From Lachnospiraceae bacterium UBA3732 (GTDB taxonomy: Bacteria > Bacillota > Clostridia > Lachnospirales > Lachnospiraceae): a stretch of DNA of 21,433 bases. Below the pieces are notes generated by a model. That model had not been told where the DNA came from. It searched no databases and worked only from the letters and a program-made list of their open reading frames with translations. The stretch lies in assembly GCA_002372545.1 (NCBI GenBank), contig DFHD01000051.1, positions 34,386-55,818 on the forward strand, given 5' to 3'. Position numbers and translations under genes: made by a program. Positions 15,801 through 21,433 of the stretch are shown here, piece after piece (position 1 is the stretch's first letter; each line of letters begins with the position of its first letter).

Positions 15801-16221
15801 TCCCGCTGCATGGCCGGACATGGCCGATCAGCTGCACCGCCTCCACAGAACGGAGCAGCGATACCGTTTCCAGATTTGATGACCACTGTACGGGCTGATA
15901 ATCCGCCACTGTCATGGGAACGCCTGTATCCGGATTGGGAAGCCCTTCGCTGCAGGCTTCGTACCGGATCCGGTTCACTTCATCCAGGATCTCCTGCTGA
16001 AGCGTATCCGACACTTCATACGAGCCGGGAATGTTCAGCCAGACGCAGCCGGTGTAGGGCTGAGACGACGCAGAAATTCCCCTTTCATCTGCGAGCGCTG
16101 CCGCTCCGCCGCTGTTCAGCATGAGCAGGACAGCCAGAAATAAAGCAAAAATCCTCCTGCTTACATACCTTTCTCTAAGCCTTAAACCAAGATCTAAACC
16201 AGCTCTTTTTCGTTTTTCCAT
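12817..16221 (-). CDS. Secreted CAP-domain, Ig-like, triple-SLH surface protein
   Basis: A 1134-residue cell-wall protein. I chose ATG at 16221 (MEKRKRAGLD); the open frame reaches 16272 but that part lacks a ribosome binding site and would bury the signal peptide. A long basic N-region is followed by the hydrophobic stretch IFALFLAVLLMLNSGG and a likely cleavage after AALA near residue 44. Residues about 72-225 form a CAP (SCP/PR-1-like) domain with the expected His/Glu set: GHVRP (H134), YECLAW (E158), WYAEKADYI (E177) and TGHYVAMIDPDVRYIGF (H193). A Big_2-like domain (about 255-350; SSDPSVATVSASGVVTAVSAGTAEI) and several Big_4-like or similar Ig repeats with W-S-N-G and Y-x-x-G-G patterns follow. 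The last 200 residues hold three SLH repeats for binding cell-wall polymer; the third keeps the TRAE motif and the first two are degenerate (RRCD, TRVQ). The CAP domain's substrate is unknown. Confidence 0.92.
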   Translation of the reverse strand: MEKRKRAGLDLGLRLRERYVSRRIFALFLAVLLMLNSGGAAALADERGISASSQPYTGCVWLNIPGSYEVSDTLQQEILDEVNRIRYEACSEGLPNPDTGVPMTVADYQPVQWSSNLETVSLLRSVEAVQLIGHVRPCSGKSPLTMGYEDYPISPNYECLAWNWSGMMAGISQWYAEKADYIETPGYSADTGHYVAMIDPDVRYIGFSSYYSTAGSCRYSICGEFSMTTSVQDGTFLAPSEPENKNVSVKPDYLTSITITDTETHPKEGQLAPGETTALRADAAYAFYYNGRNYKGSGRLMEGCTWSSSDPSVATVSASGVVTAVSAGTAEITCSAGTASGSWTLTVDAIKETAALADIQTASGTAPVLPDSVSAAWLLGGTTTEKIIWESPLPENYKKRAGGSYTITGTLEDYPQTEVSVTVNVEKASVTAVTGYADQLVTESGTPPAFSPTAVLHWSNGEEEEVSLNWPELPREYYSQRSGGTASAQTTITAYINSDPYNLDYVHITIGCTVTVKPAMIVSVNDPEPIQTFTGHRPTGLPSVVTAEWSNGDESEESVTWSTIKESSYAEAGSFTLTGIVSHSSIPASLTIHVVDPKVTGIRWDETKLPASEYIQGQELKLVPGMLIADFEDGSTEVVDNDDLIITNYDPYTLGDQTVYFNYIRDGLHQQYLKVNVREKRLTGVSWSKLPDKLVYVVGQKLDLAGGEVELQFDDDSTEVSSVDNSMLSSVPELIWPGEMDLTFTYNDPVSGAAFPCPFKVTVVERNPVSVEVMTLPEKTAYVDGDPVDLAGGTLLITYNDGTTDTVSMTDASVQADSISDGPGDRTVRVYVLTTDGTEVSDEFTVHFREKRKVSVESATWIPGKNGALSVSCQDAELLQKVLLNGEELPAESFTATADGVTLKEEYIKALPYGDHTLTFVWEDEVRTAGFQTLWPFYDVNEPAGAWYVEGIRYVYEKGIMSGLGKTENAETGQMKFGRSDPVRRCDFACIIYRMAGSPGTDGLENPFSDLKFKNGTKPYYYDAVLWCYSEGILSGFGDGTCRPGENVTRVQIAVLMRQYAAWKGEDVSGGAELDDFADRTKVPGWGRAAMQWAVQEGILSGKKDEKTGKLRLDAGAVSTRAECARMIMLFLER

Positions 16222-16302
16222 ATTTAACCCGCCTGTTCTGCCGCACGCTGCCATCCAATCTTCAGCCCCCATTCACAGGAAGCCGCAAAGTTACCCATCT
16301 TT

Positions 16303-16331
16303 ACTATACCATTCCCGGCCGCATCCCACAA
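16303..16331 (-). promoter_or_regulatory. Predicted promoter of the CAP/SLH gene
   Basis: On the minus strand TTGTGG (16331-16326), a 17-base spacer and TATAGT (16308-16303), preceded by TGG, which forms an extended -10. The expected start near 16296 gives a leader of about 75 nt. It lies just past the terminator of the previous operon, where a new promoter is needed. Confidence 0.6.
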
Positions 16332-16364
16332 GGTTTTTCTGGCTGCCCCGCATGCTGTCCGCGC

Positions 16365-16412
16365 AAAAAACCGGCGGCTCATCAGCTTTAGCAAAAGCCG
16401 ATGGGCCGCCGG
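16365..16412 (-). terminator. Strong Rho-independent terminator of the SLH operon
   Basis: On the minus strand CCGGCGGC (16412-16405) pairs with GCCGCCGG (16378-16371). Inner pairing of CATCGGCTTT with AAAGCTGATG arms gives a long stem, and T6 follows (16370-16365). It lies about 115 bases past the stop of the 872-aa gene. Confidence 0.9.
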
Positions 16413-16527
16413 AGCATTCCTCACTAATTCTTCATTCTACATATCTATATGTATCTCCATATGATTCATTGATTACAGGGAATCTTTCTGTGTAACAGAC
16501 AGCAGACTGCCTTAAGCAGAATTCCCG

Positions 16528-19146
16528 CTATGGTCTGCCCAGCTTTGCAAAGCCGCGGTAGATAAAGGTAACGACGTCTCTTCTGGTCAGCGTTCCCTTC
16601 GGCGTGAAGGTCGTTCCGTCTCCTGTTCCCGATGTAATACCATTTTCAACAGCCCAGATGACCGGTTTAAACCAGTATTTTGAAATATTCTGCACATCCG
16701 TAAAGGGGCTGTTATAGGACTCCAGCTCCGGCATGCCGTAGGTTCTCCAGAGGAAGGTCACAAATTCCGCTCTTGTACATATTCCCTTCGGGTCAAAGGT
16801 CGTATCGGTGGTTCCGGATGTGATCCCCTCTCCAAGAGCCCAGAGCACTGCCCTGTAATAGTAGATCTCTTTTCCGTTTTTATCATAATGCTTTACATCC
16901 GAAAACGGATTCTCCGCGCTCAGCGGTTCCGGACAGCCGGCCAGGCGCCAGAGGAAGGTCACTACCTCAGCCCTTGTGCAGTTATCCTTCGGCATGAAGA
17001 GATCGTTCGCGGGCGGATTCTTTCCTGCTGTGATCTGGGGATCCGCGTAATAGGCCCAAAGAACCGGTTGATACCAGTATTTTGAAGGATCCTTGACATC
17101 CCGGAACGGGCTGGGATCGTAGCTCTGGCTTTCATCCGGAATGAGCATCATTCTTTTCATATGGCCGACATAACCAAGCTTAACGCCTTTAAATTCTCTC
17201 CGGTCTATCCAGTAAAGATACTCCCCTTCGCTGCCTCCGCTCTGAAGACCAAACATTTCATCCGTGACCGGGTCGATGACAATATGCTCATACCAGCCAT
17301 AAGAACTAAGCTGCGCCTGTTTCACGTAATTCCCTGTCGACAGATCCACGCGGTAGAGCCAGTAATCATAGAGCGCCCAACCATTCCCCATTGAATCTAC
17401 CGCAAAACAAGTTCCCAGATCAAAGTCAGAAACTTTCTCGGGAACGCCGGTTTCCGGCAGGATCTTCATAAGAGAATATGTATCATCCCCGCTGTTCTGG
17501 AAAACACCGTAAAAACAGTTCCCCTTGCTGTTATAGGCAAGAGCCTCTGCCCGTGTATTCATCGGAAGCACATTCCTGTACCAGGTAATCTCTTCGGGCG
17601 CATCCAAAAGAAAGCTGAAATAGTCACCATCGGAATATCCATAGACCTTCCCGTTAATGCAGGCCGAGGCATCTACGCTTTCATCAAACGGGATCGTACA
17701 CAAAGCCTCCTCCGGATAAACCGAAGAGATCATGCGAAGCCCGTCGTCACCATCATCGCTCCGGTAATCACCCATGAGGGTTGCCTTGGGAACACCCTTA
17801 TCCTGCACTGTAACCGTGATCGTCTTATTTATATCCGGAAAGACCGTGCTGGAGATCGTGACATGCGCCGTTCCCGTTTTATATGCGATCAGCTGATAAC
17901 CCTCCACCCTGACAACTGAAGGATCATCCGATTCGAGTGTCATTTCCCGGAAATTCGATGAATACGGCAGAATACTTGCTTCAATTTCGGTTGCCATATT
18001 CAGCGCTATAGTCATATCCTCTGCGTCAATACCCGTCGGCTTAACAGGCGGCGAAAAGGATATATCGGCCAGACAGAGTCTGTCCTCCATGTTCCCGGTA
18101 TATGAAGACCGGTAATATGACCATTTCAGCGTATGCGTTCCCGGCGGCACCAGACAGGTTGCTCCGGTCCAGTCAGATTCGAAAGAATCGCGCCATTTCC
18201 TATTATCATCGATATAGAATTCCACATCCCCAAAGGAATACACCCTGTAATAAAAGCTCAGGTCGTAATAATCATCCAGCGTAACCGTCGTTTGAACAGA
18301 CGCCCTGCTTTCCTCGACCCCCTTATTCCCGGAAACAGCACAAAGACGTTCCTTCACGGTCTCCACAGTATAGGGATAAACCGGATCGTTCTCAAAGAAA
18401 AGTTCTCCGCCGTCTATATTCAGCGCTTCGTTCAGCGCTGCAAGCTCGGATATCTTCACATTATCAACAGCAAAGAAATCACCGGGCGGATTCATGCTGC
18501 CATCCTTCTTGTATGACCAGGAAAGAACGTGCGTCCCCGCTCCCAGAGATACGGTCTCTGTACGCCAGTCATTCTGCTCCGCTCCCCAGGTCTTATACGG
18601 CGTGCCATCGACTGCAAAGATACACTCGTCAAACACATTATAAGTGCTGCTTTCTCCCCAGGCCTTGTAATCAAAGGAAACGGACCCGGCGGCCTTCAGC
18701 GTCACTGTAAGGGAAAGCGTCGAACTTGAATCAGAAATGCCGCCGTTACCGGACTGAACATATTTCCTGCCATCCTTCTCCACGACTCCCCACGTATACA
18801 GATCATCATTTACAAAGGACAGCCGGTTCAGGGGCGATGCCGCAGCCTTATTCACTTCCTCCGAGGCAGGCGTGTAGCTGTAGATCCCATCCTCTGTATT
18901 TACGGTTGAAATAAGGGCGTCCTCATCCGGTTTTACATCCGGTTGCGCCTGCGTCTCCTCATAAGCCGGCGTCTCCTCACCGGCCGGCCTCTCCTGATCT
19001 TCCTCTTCCGATACCTGAATATAAGAATCCTTTCCGGAGGTCGTTTCGTCCGCAGCTTCTGCCCCTAAGGCCGGCCCGAAGCCCCCCGTCCCTGCGAGGG
19101 TCAAAGCCAGAGCTAAGACACATGCCGTTTTTTTGAATCTCCTCAT
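16528..19146 (-). CDS. Secreted triple-SLH protein with two beta-sandwich modules
   Basis: An 872-residue surface protein. The ATG at 19146 has GGGAGGG about 10 bases upstream. The signal peptide covers residues 1-31 (CVLALALTLAGTGGFGPALGAEA). An acidic Glu/Pro/Thr-rich spacer (32-105) follows, likely to span the wall. Modules A (about 108-233) and B (about 246-365) are homologous to each other and to the module in the neighbouring 478-aa protein, sharing SGN-x-G, a VTL strand and GTH-x-L-x-W-S-Y. A Big_2-like Ig domain lies at about 366-448 (SDDPSVVRVEG, KTGTAHVTI). Residues 455-675 look like a beta-propeller of short repeated strands (NSKGNCFYGVF, DSMGNGWALYD, DPVTDEMFGL). Three SLH repeats fill about 680-872; the first two keep TRAE and the third has TRRD. 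The likely role is cell-wall-attached binding or adhesion; the ligand is unknown. It follows the 478-aa gene by 43 bases, in the same operon. Confidence 0.9.
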   Translation of the reverse strand: MRRFKKTACVLALALTLAGTGGFGPALGAEAADETTSGKDSYIQVSEEEDQERPAGEETPAYEETQAQPDVKPDEDALISTVNTEDGIYSYTPASEEVNKAAASPLNRLSFVNDDLYTWGVVEKDGRKYVQSGNGGISDSSSTLSLTVTLKAAGSVSFDYKAWGESSTYNVFDECIFAVDGTPYKTWGAEQNDWRTETVSLGAGTHVLSWSYKKDGSMNPPGDFFAVDNVKISELAALNEALNIDGGELFFENDPVYPYTVETVKERLCAVSGNKGVEESRASVQTTVTLDDYYDLSFYYRVYSFGDVEFYIDDNRKWRDSFESDWTGATCLVPPGTHTLKWSYYRSSYTGNMEDRLCLADISFSPPVKPTGIDAEDMTIALNMATEIEASILPYSSNFREMTLESDDPSVVRVEGYQLIAYKTGTAHVTISSTVFPDINKTITVTVQDKGVPKATLMGDYRSDDGDDGLRMISSVYPEEALCTIPFDESVDASACINGKVYGYSDGDYFSFLLDAPEEITWYRNVLPMNTRAEALAYNSKGNCFYGVFQNSGDDTYSLMKILPETGVPEKVSDFDLGTCFAVDSMGNGWALYDYWLYRVDLSTGNYVKQAQLSSYGWYEHIVIDPVTDEMFGLQSGGSEGEYLYWIDRREFKGVKLGYVGHMKRMMLIPDESQSYDPSPFRDVKDPSKYWYQPVLWAYYADPQITAGKNPPANDLFMPKDNCTRAEVVTFLWRLAGCPEPLSAENPFSDVKHYDKNGKEIYYYRAVLWALGEGITSGTTDTTFDPKGICTRAEFVTFLWRTYGMPELESYNSPFTDVQNISKYWFKPVIWAVENGITSGTGDGTTFTPKGTLTRRDVVTFIYRGFAKLGRP

Positions 19147-19189
19147 CTATACGCACCCTCCCTTCTCTCGACCGGCTGAATAAGCCGCT

Positions 19190-20626
19190 TTAATAATAAA
19201 ACTTATCAATAAACCGCTGTACAACTGACGCACATTCCTGCCGCTGGGTGAACTCCTTCGGCGCAAGGACCGTTCCTCCGTTCCGGCCGGAAATGATGCC
19301 ATTCGCATATGCCCAGGACATAGCTTCCCTGGCGTATTTCGGAACTTCTTCGTAATCTGCAAACCCGGTAATATCCGCACCGTCTCCCACTGCCTCACTG
19401 TCATAACCATACATATAATGATACAGCCTGTACAGCATAACAGCCATATCCGCCCTGGTGATCTTTTCCTTCGGCCGGAAGGTTCCGTCTGTATAACCAT
19501 TTACGATACCGTGAAAAGAAGCCCAGGCGAGGTTATCAAAGTAATAAACCTGTTTTTCTTTGTTCGGGTTGTACGGCACATCCGAAAAACCGGTGCTTGT
19601 CTGGTTTGCCCAGTGATCACCGGACAGTCCCGCCAGTATCATTACCATCTCTGCCCGGTTTACATTATTCTTCGGACGGAAGGTTGTGGTCTGCTGGGAA
19701 TCATCTTCTTTTGCATATCCCGTCATGATCCCATAGCTGCAGGCTACGTAAATCCCTTCATAGTTCCACGCCCATGGACGGATGGGAACATCCGAGAATT
19801 TATTGGTCTTCACTACGTAATTATTGGTCTGGATCAGCATCTCACTGCCGGTGTCATTGGTATCTACCTGACTCAGCATTGTATCTTTCCCGTTGATCAA
19901 AACCTCCGTATTATAGAAGCAATACCCTTCGTCCGACCGAAGAACTACCTGCAGGCTGTACAGATCACCGGCAACAAAGCTGTTGCACCGAGCATAGCTG
20001 CCATCAAACCATCCGGCTGTTCCTACAGAATAATGCACATCACCCTGCGGCGTGATCCCGGGCTCCTCGAAATATACGCCCGGTTCTTTCATCTCCACAC
20101 GAAGCTCCAGCTTTGGAATGCGTTTCTTCAGACTTACATTGCGAAGCCGGAATATATCCCCGTCCCCGCTGTCCGAAACATCTTTTATATAAATCCATCT
20201 CAGATCGTGCTTTCCTTTTTCCAGCGGGATGGAATACTGCACCCATCCTTCCGTAATGACCCAGTCCTCCTTTTCGATGCCATCCAGCATAAAAATGCCA
20301 TAGTCATAGTCCGGGCTTTCTCCCTGCACCCATACTTCAAAGCTGAGAAGCATGTCCTCATCCAGAGTCACCTCTCCCTTAAGGGTCGACTCCGTAGAAT
20401 TAAAGCCGGAGTTTCCGGAATAGGCAAAGCCTTCCGCACTGCACTGCCAGGGCAGTTCGCCTTCGCTGGAATAAACAATGCTTGTGCCGGGCGCGTTAAT
20501 GACCGAAAAATCACCTGTCCCCGCTTTTACCGGCAGACCCGCCGCCGGCAAAAGAGCCAATATCATGACCAACGCCAGAACCATGGCTCCGATCCGCCTT
20601 CGCATTTTTGCTTTTCTTCTCTTCAT
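19190..20626 (-). CDS. Secreted triple-SLH protein with one beta-sandwich module
   Basis: A 478-residue surface protein. The open frame reaches 20647, but ATG at 20626 (MKRRKAKMRR) has a G-rich ribosome binding site (GGGGGG) 8-9 bases upstream and starts a proper signal peptide (GAMVLALVMILALLPAAGLPVKA, cleavage near 36). Residues about 38-166 form the module shared with the downstream protein (SGNSGFNSTESTL, EKGKHDLRWIYIKD). A second beta-rich region lies at about 172-275. Three SLH repeats cover about 277-478, with NRAE, TRAD and a degenerate third motif (TQRQE). No enzyme signature is seen. It is first in the operon, behind a predicted promoter (20750-20779) and the 23-bp repeat array. Attachment to the wall by SLH domains is established for the family; the rest of the role is unknown. 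Confidence 0.9.
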   Translation of the reverse strand: MKRRKAKMRRRIGAMVLALVMILALLPAAGLPVKAGTGDFSVINAPGTSIVYSSEGELPWQCSAEGFAYSGNSGFNSTESTLKGEVTLDEDMLLSFEVWVQGESPDYDYGIFMLDGIEKEDWVITEGWVQYSIPLEKGKHDLRWIYIKDVSDSGDGDIFRLRNVSLKKRIPKLELRVEMKEPGVYFEEPGITPQGDVHYSVGTAGWFDGSYARCNSFVAGDLYSLQVVLRSDEGYCFYNTEVLINGKDTMLSQVDTNDTGSEMLIQTNNYVVKTNKFSDVPIRPWAWNYEGIYVACSYGIMTGYAKEDDSQQTTTFRPKNNVNRAEMVMILAGLSGDHWANQTSTGFSDVPYNPNKEKQVYYFDNLAWASFHGIVNGYTDGTFRPKEKITRADMAVMLYRLYHYMYGYDSEAVGDGADITGFADYEEVPKYAREAMSWAYANGIISGRNGGTVLAPKEFTQRQECASVVQRFIDKFYY

Positions 20627-20749
20627 ATTGTTATCCCCCCTGCACATTTCTGCTTATGACGCTGCATTTCAGCCGATCCCTCCGGCTCCTTTCCTTACAT
20701 CATGCGGAACTTTCGCGAAACGTCACAGTCCGCATACCATAAACTTATC

Positions 20750-20779
20750 ATAATAGCCTTTTTTTTGCAACTGCCGCAA
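20750..20779 (-). promoter_or_regulatory. Predicted promoter of the SLH operon
   Basis: On the minus strand TTGCGG (20779-20774), an 18-base spacer containing an A8 tract, and TATTAT (20755-20750). The expected start is near 20743. The tandem repeat array begins 11 bases upstream of the -35, the position expected for activator sites. Confidence 0.5.
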
Positions 20780-20789
20780 TTTTATCATC

Positions 20790-20917
20790 CTGACAGGGCT
20801 TAAGATGTCACACTGACAGGGCTTGAGATGTCACACTGCCAATGCTTGAGATGTCACACTGACAGGGCTTGAGATGTCACACTGACAAGGTTTGAGACAC
20901 CATCCTGATAGGCTGGC
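20790..20917. repeat. 23-bp tandem repeat array with phased palindromes
   Basis: Units start at 20790, 20813, 20836, 20859 and 20882, with a partial sixth at 20905. Units 2 and 4 are identical; 1 and 3 differ from them by one and a few bases, and 5-6 are degenerate. Each junction carries TGTCA-CAC-TGACA, at 20806-20818, 20829-20841 (one change), 20852-20864 and 20875-20887. The units are contiguous with no spacers, so this is not CRISPR. It could be a set of operator sites for the SLH promoter next to it, or the repeated end of a lost insertion sequence. Confidence 0.85.
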
Positions 20918-20920
20918 ATG

Positions 20921-20952
20921 AAAAAAAGCTCTTAAACATTACGTTTAAGAGC
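20921..20952 (-). terminator. Terminator of the tRNA cluster
   Basis: On the minus strand GCTCTTAAAC (20952-20943) pairs perfectly with GTTTAAGAGC (20937-20928) around a five-base loop, followed by T7 (20927-20921). It lies 6 bases past the tRNA-Cys 3' end. Confidence 0.93.
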
Positions 20953-20958
20953 CGATTG

Positions 20959-21029
20959 AGGCGACTGCCGGATTTGAACCGGCGATCAGGGAGTTGCAGT
21001 CCCACGCCTTACCACTTGGCTAAGTCGCC
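20959..21029 (-). tRNA. tRNA-Cys(GCA)
   Basis: The minus strand from 21029 reads GGCGACT (acceptor), TA, then GCC-AAGTGGTAA-GGC (D arm). The anticodon arm is TGGGA-CTGCAAC-TCCCT (anticodon GCA), and the T arm is GCCGG-TTCAAAT-CCGGC. AGTCGCC and discriminator T close the 71-nt molecule. CCA is not encoded. It is the last tRNA before the terminator. Confidence 0.96.
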
Positions 21030-21036
21030 ATATAAG

Positions 21037-21108
21037 CTCCCCGAGTAGGGCTCGAACCTACAACAACTCGGTTAACAGCCGAGTGCTCTACCATTGAGCT
21101 ATCGAGGA
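21037..21108 (-). tRNA. tRNA-Asn(GUU)
   Basis: The minus strand from 21108 reads TCCTCGA (acceptor), TA, then GCTC-AATGGTA-GAGC (D arm). The anticodon arm is CTCGG-CTGTTAA-CCGAG (anticodon GTT), and the T arm is GTAGG-TTCGAGC-CCTAC. TCGGGGA and discriminator G close it, with one G-U pair in the acceptor stem. Length is 72 nt and CCA is not encoded. It lies 7 bases before tRNA-Cys. Its first 27 bases are duplicated 75 bases upstream. Confidence 0.96.
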
Positions 21109-21122
21109 AGGTTTTATAATTT

Positions 21123-21183
21123 CTCCTCGCCAACAGTGAAACTGGGAACTCGCCGCAGTGCTCTACCATTGAGCTATCGAGGA
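21123..21183 (-). pseudogene. Truncated tRNA-Asn duplicate (tRNA-like remnant)
   Basis: The first 27 bases (21183-21157, minus) are identical to the 5' part of tRNA-Asn: acceptor strand, D arm and the first bases of the anticodon stem. The similarity then stops. The following 34 bases carry no anticodon stem or T arm, but contain a small hairpin (CAGT-TTC-ACTG) and end in GGCGAGGAG, whose CGAGGA can pair with the 5' TCCTCG. The whole could fold as a short armless tRNA-like RNA of 61 nt. The duplication is certain. Whether this is debris or a small functional RNA is open. Confidence 0.75.
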
Positions 21184-21184
21184 T

Positions 21185-21364
21185 GGTTTAAGGAGGGACC
21201 CGCGGCGAAGCCGTGGGAGGATCCCTTGAATCCGAGCGAAGCGAGGACGCTTTGCGCGAAGCGCAAACTACGGCGAAGCCGGAGAAAAACTGCGAAGCAG
21301 TTTTTGCGCCAATATCTTCCGTTTGCGAAAGAGTAAAACGGTTTAAGGAGGATCCCTTGAATCC
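21185..21364. repeat. Direct repeat flanking the hairpin array
   Basis: GGTTTAAGGAGG occurs at 21185-21196 and 21340-21351, and GGAGGATCCCTTGAATCC at 21216-21233 and 21347-21364. In the right copy the two parts are fused through a shared GGAGG. In the left copy they are separated by 19 bases that include most of hairpin 1, with GGAGG on both sides. This looks like insertion of a hairpin unit, or serial duplication of the spacer. Confidence 0.7.
21199..21305. repeat. Array of five GCGAAGC mini-hairpins
   Basis: Five hairpins, each with the exact heptamer GCGAAGC at its tip, lie in 107 bases: 21199-21217 (8-bp stem with one G-T), 21231-21247 (with tandem G-A mismatches), 21251-21267 (perfect TTTGCGC/GCGCAAA), 21271-21281 (extendable to 21268-21284) and 21285-21305 (perfect 9-bp AAAAACTGC/GCAGTTTTT). 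The stems differ in sequence while the tip is constant. On the minus strand the loop is TTC. The last could act as a terminator for the tRNA-Ser transcript. Confidence 0.8.
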
Positions 21365-21375
21365 TATTATAATCT

Positions 21376-21433
21376 CGGAGATGGAGGGATTTGAACCCTC
21401 GCGCCGGTTTCCCGACCTACACCCTTAGCAGGG
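21376..21433 (-). tRNA. tRNA-Ser(GCU), 3' part, cut by window edge
   Basis: The minus strand from the window edge starts in the anticodon arm, with loop CTGCTAA (anticodon GCT) and the 3' strand GGGT. A long variable arm typical of serine tRNAs follows (GTCGGG-AAA-CCGGC), then the T arm GAGGG-TTCAAAT-CCCTC, CATCTCC and discriminator G at 21376. CCA is not encoded. The 5' half lies beyond the window. Confidence 0.93.

Larger units (their letters stand above)
16222..16527. other. Intergenic region between surface genes
   Basis: About 300 bases hold the long terminator of the upstream operon (16365-16412) and an extended -10 promoter for the CAP/SLH gene (16303-16331). The rest (16413-16527) is AT-rich 3' UTR of the upstream gene with only a weak inverted repeat (GGGAAT and ATTCCC arms near 16480-16528). 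A short minus frame at 16224-16424 crosses the terminator and is not credible. Confidence 0.7.
20627..20958. other. Upstream region of the SLH operon
   Basis: This 332-base gap holds, in transcription order, the tRNA terminator (20952-20921), the 23-bp tandem array (20917-20790), the predicted promoter (20779-20750) and a leader of about 117 nt. The leader contains the perfect palindrome TTTCGCGAAA (20711-20720), nested between GCGGA and TCCGC arms (20704-20733), so the mRNA may fold there or a repressor may bind. No gene is seen. Confidence 0.65.

Noticed and set aside
16224..16424. 66-aa minus-strand frame
   Set aside because: It starts upstream of the operon terminator and runs through its stem and the next promoter.
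19418..20659. 413-aa plus-strand frame
   Set aside because: Antisense to the 478-aa SLH protein, whose signal peptide and SLH motifs prove the minus frame.
20790..20917. CRISPR array
   Set aside because: The 23-bp units are directly contiguous with no spacers, and no cas gene is nearby.

Overview
The window looks like chromosomal DNA of a Gram-positive clostridial bacterium, most likely Lachnospiraceae-like. The grounds are the gene order tmk-holB-ricT-trmN6-rsmI (the Firmicutes tmk-yaaT-yabC neighbourhood), strong AGGAGG ribosome binding sites, tRNAs without an encoded CCA, and three SLH-domain surface proteins. Genus is inference only. Every gene I accept lies on the minus strand, so transcription runs from high to low coordinates.

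Layout, in transcription order. (a) 21433-20921 is a tRNA cluster: a partial tRNA-Ser(GCU), a 190-base spacer with five GCGAAGC mini-hairpins, a truncated duplicate of the tRNA-Asn 5' half, tRNA-Asn(GUU), tRNA-Cys(GCA) and a strong terminator. (b) 20917-16365 is a cell-surface operon. A 23-bp tandem repeat array sits directly upstream of a predicted promoter, followed by two secreted SLH proteins that share a beta-sandwich-like module, and a long terminator. (c) 16331-12817 holds a promoter and a large secreted protein with a CAP domain, Ig-like domains and three SLH repeats. (d) 12784-4120 is a housekeeping cluster: ispE, a membrane-anchored CapA-like protein, tmk, holB, ricT with a long basic tail, trmN6, a CbbX/SpoVK-type AAA+ ATPase and rsmI. 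(e) 4149-798 is an AT-richer segment holding a single orphan gene for a 1032-residue protein. It is bracketed by two copies of the last 25 bp of the rsmI coding region, which suggests insertion at the rsmI 3' end. (f) 720-550 is a small 2[4Fe-4S] ferredoxin, followed by hairpins. (g) 549-1 has no accepted gene; it holds a plus-strand promoter with no evident coding target and the promoter and 5' end of another tRNA.

The housekeeping genes cover DNA replication (HolB), dTTP supply (Tmk), isoprenoid synthesis (IspE), rRNA and tRNA methylation (RsmI, TrmN6) and RNA processing or sporulation control (RicT). The three SLH proteins would be held at the cell wall through their SLH repeats. The most unusual items are the orphan protein between rsmI 3'-end copies, the phased palindrome array upstream of the surface operon, and the mini-hairpin array in the tRNA cluster.
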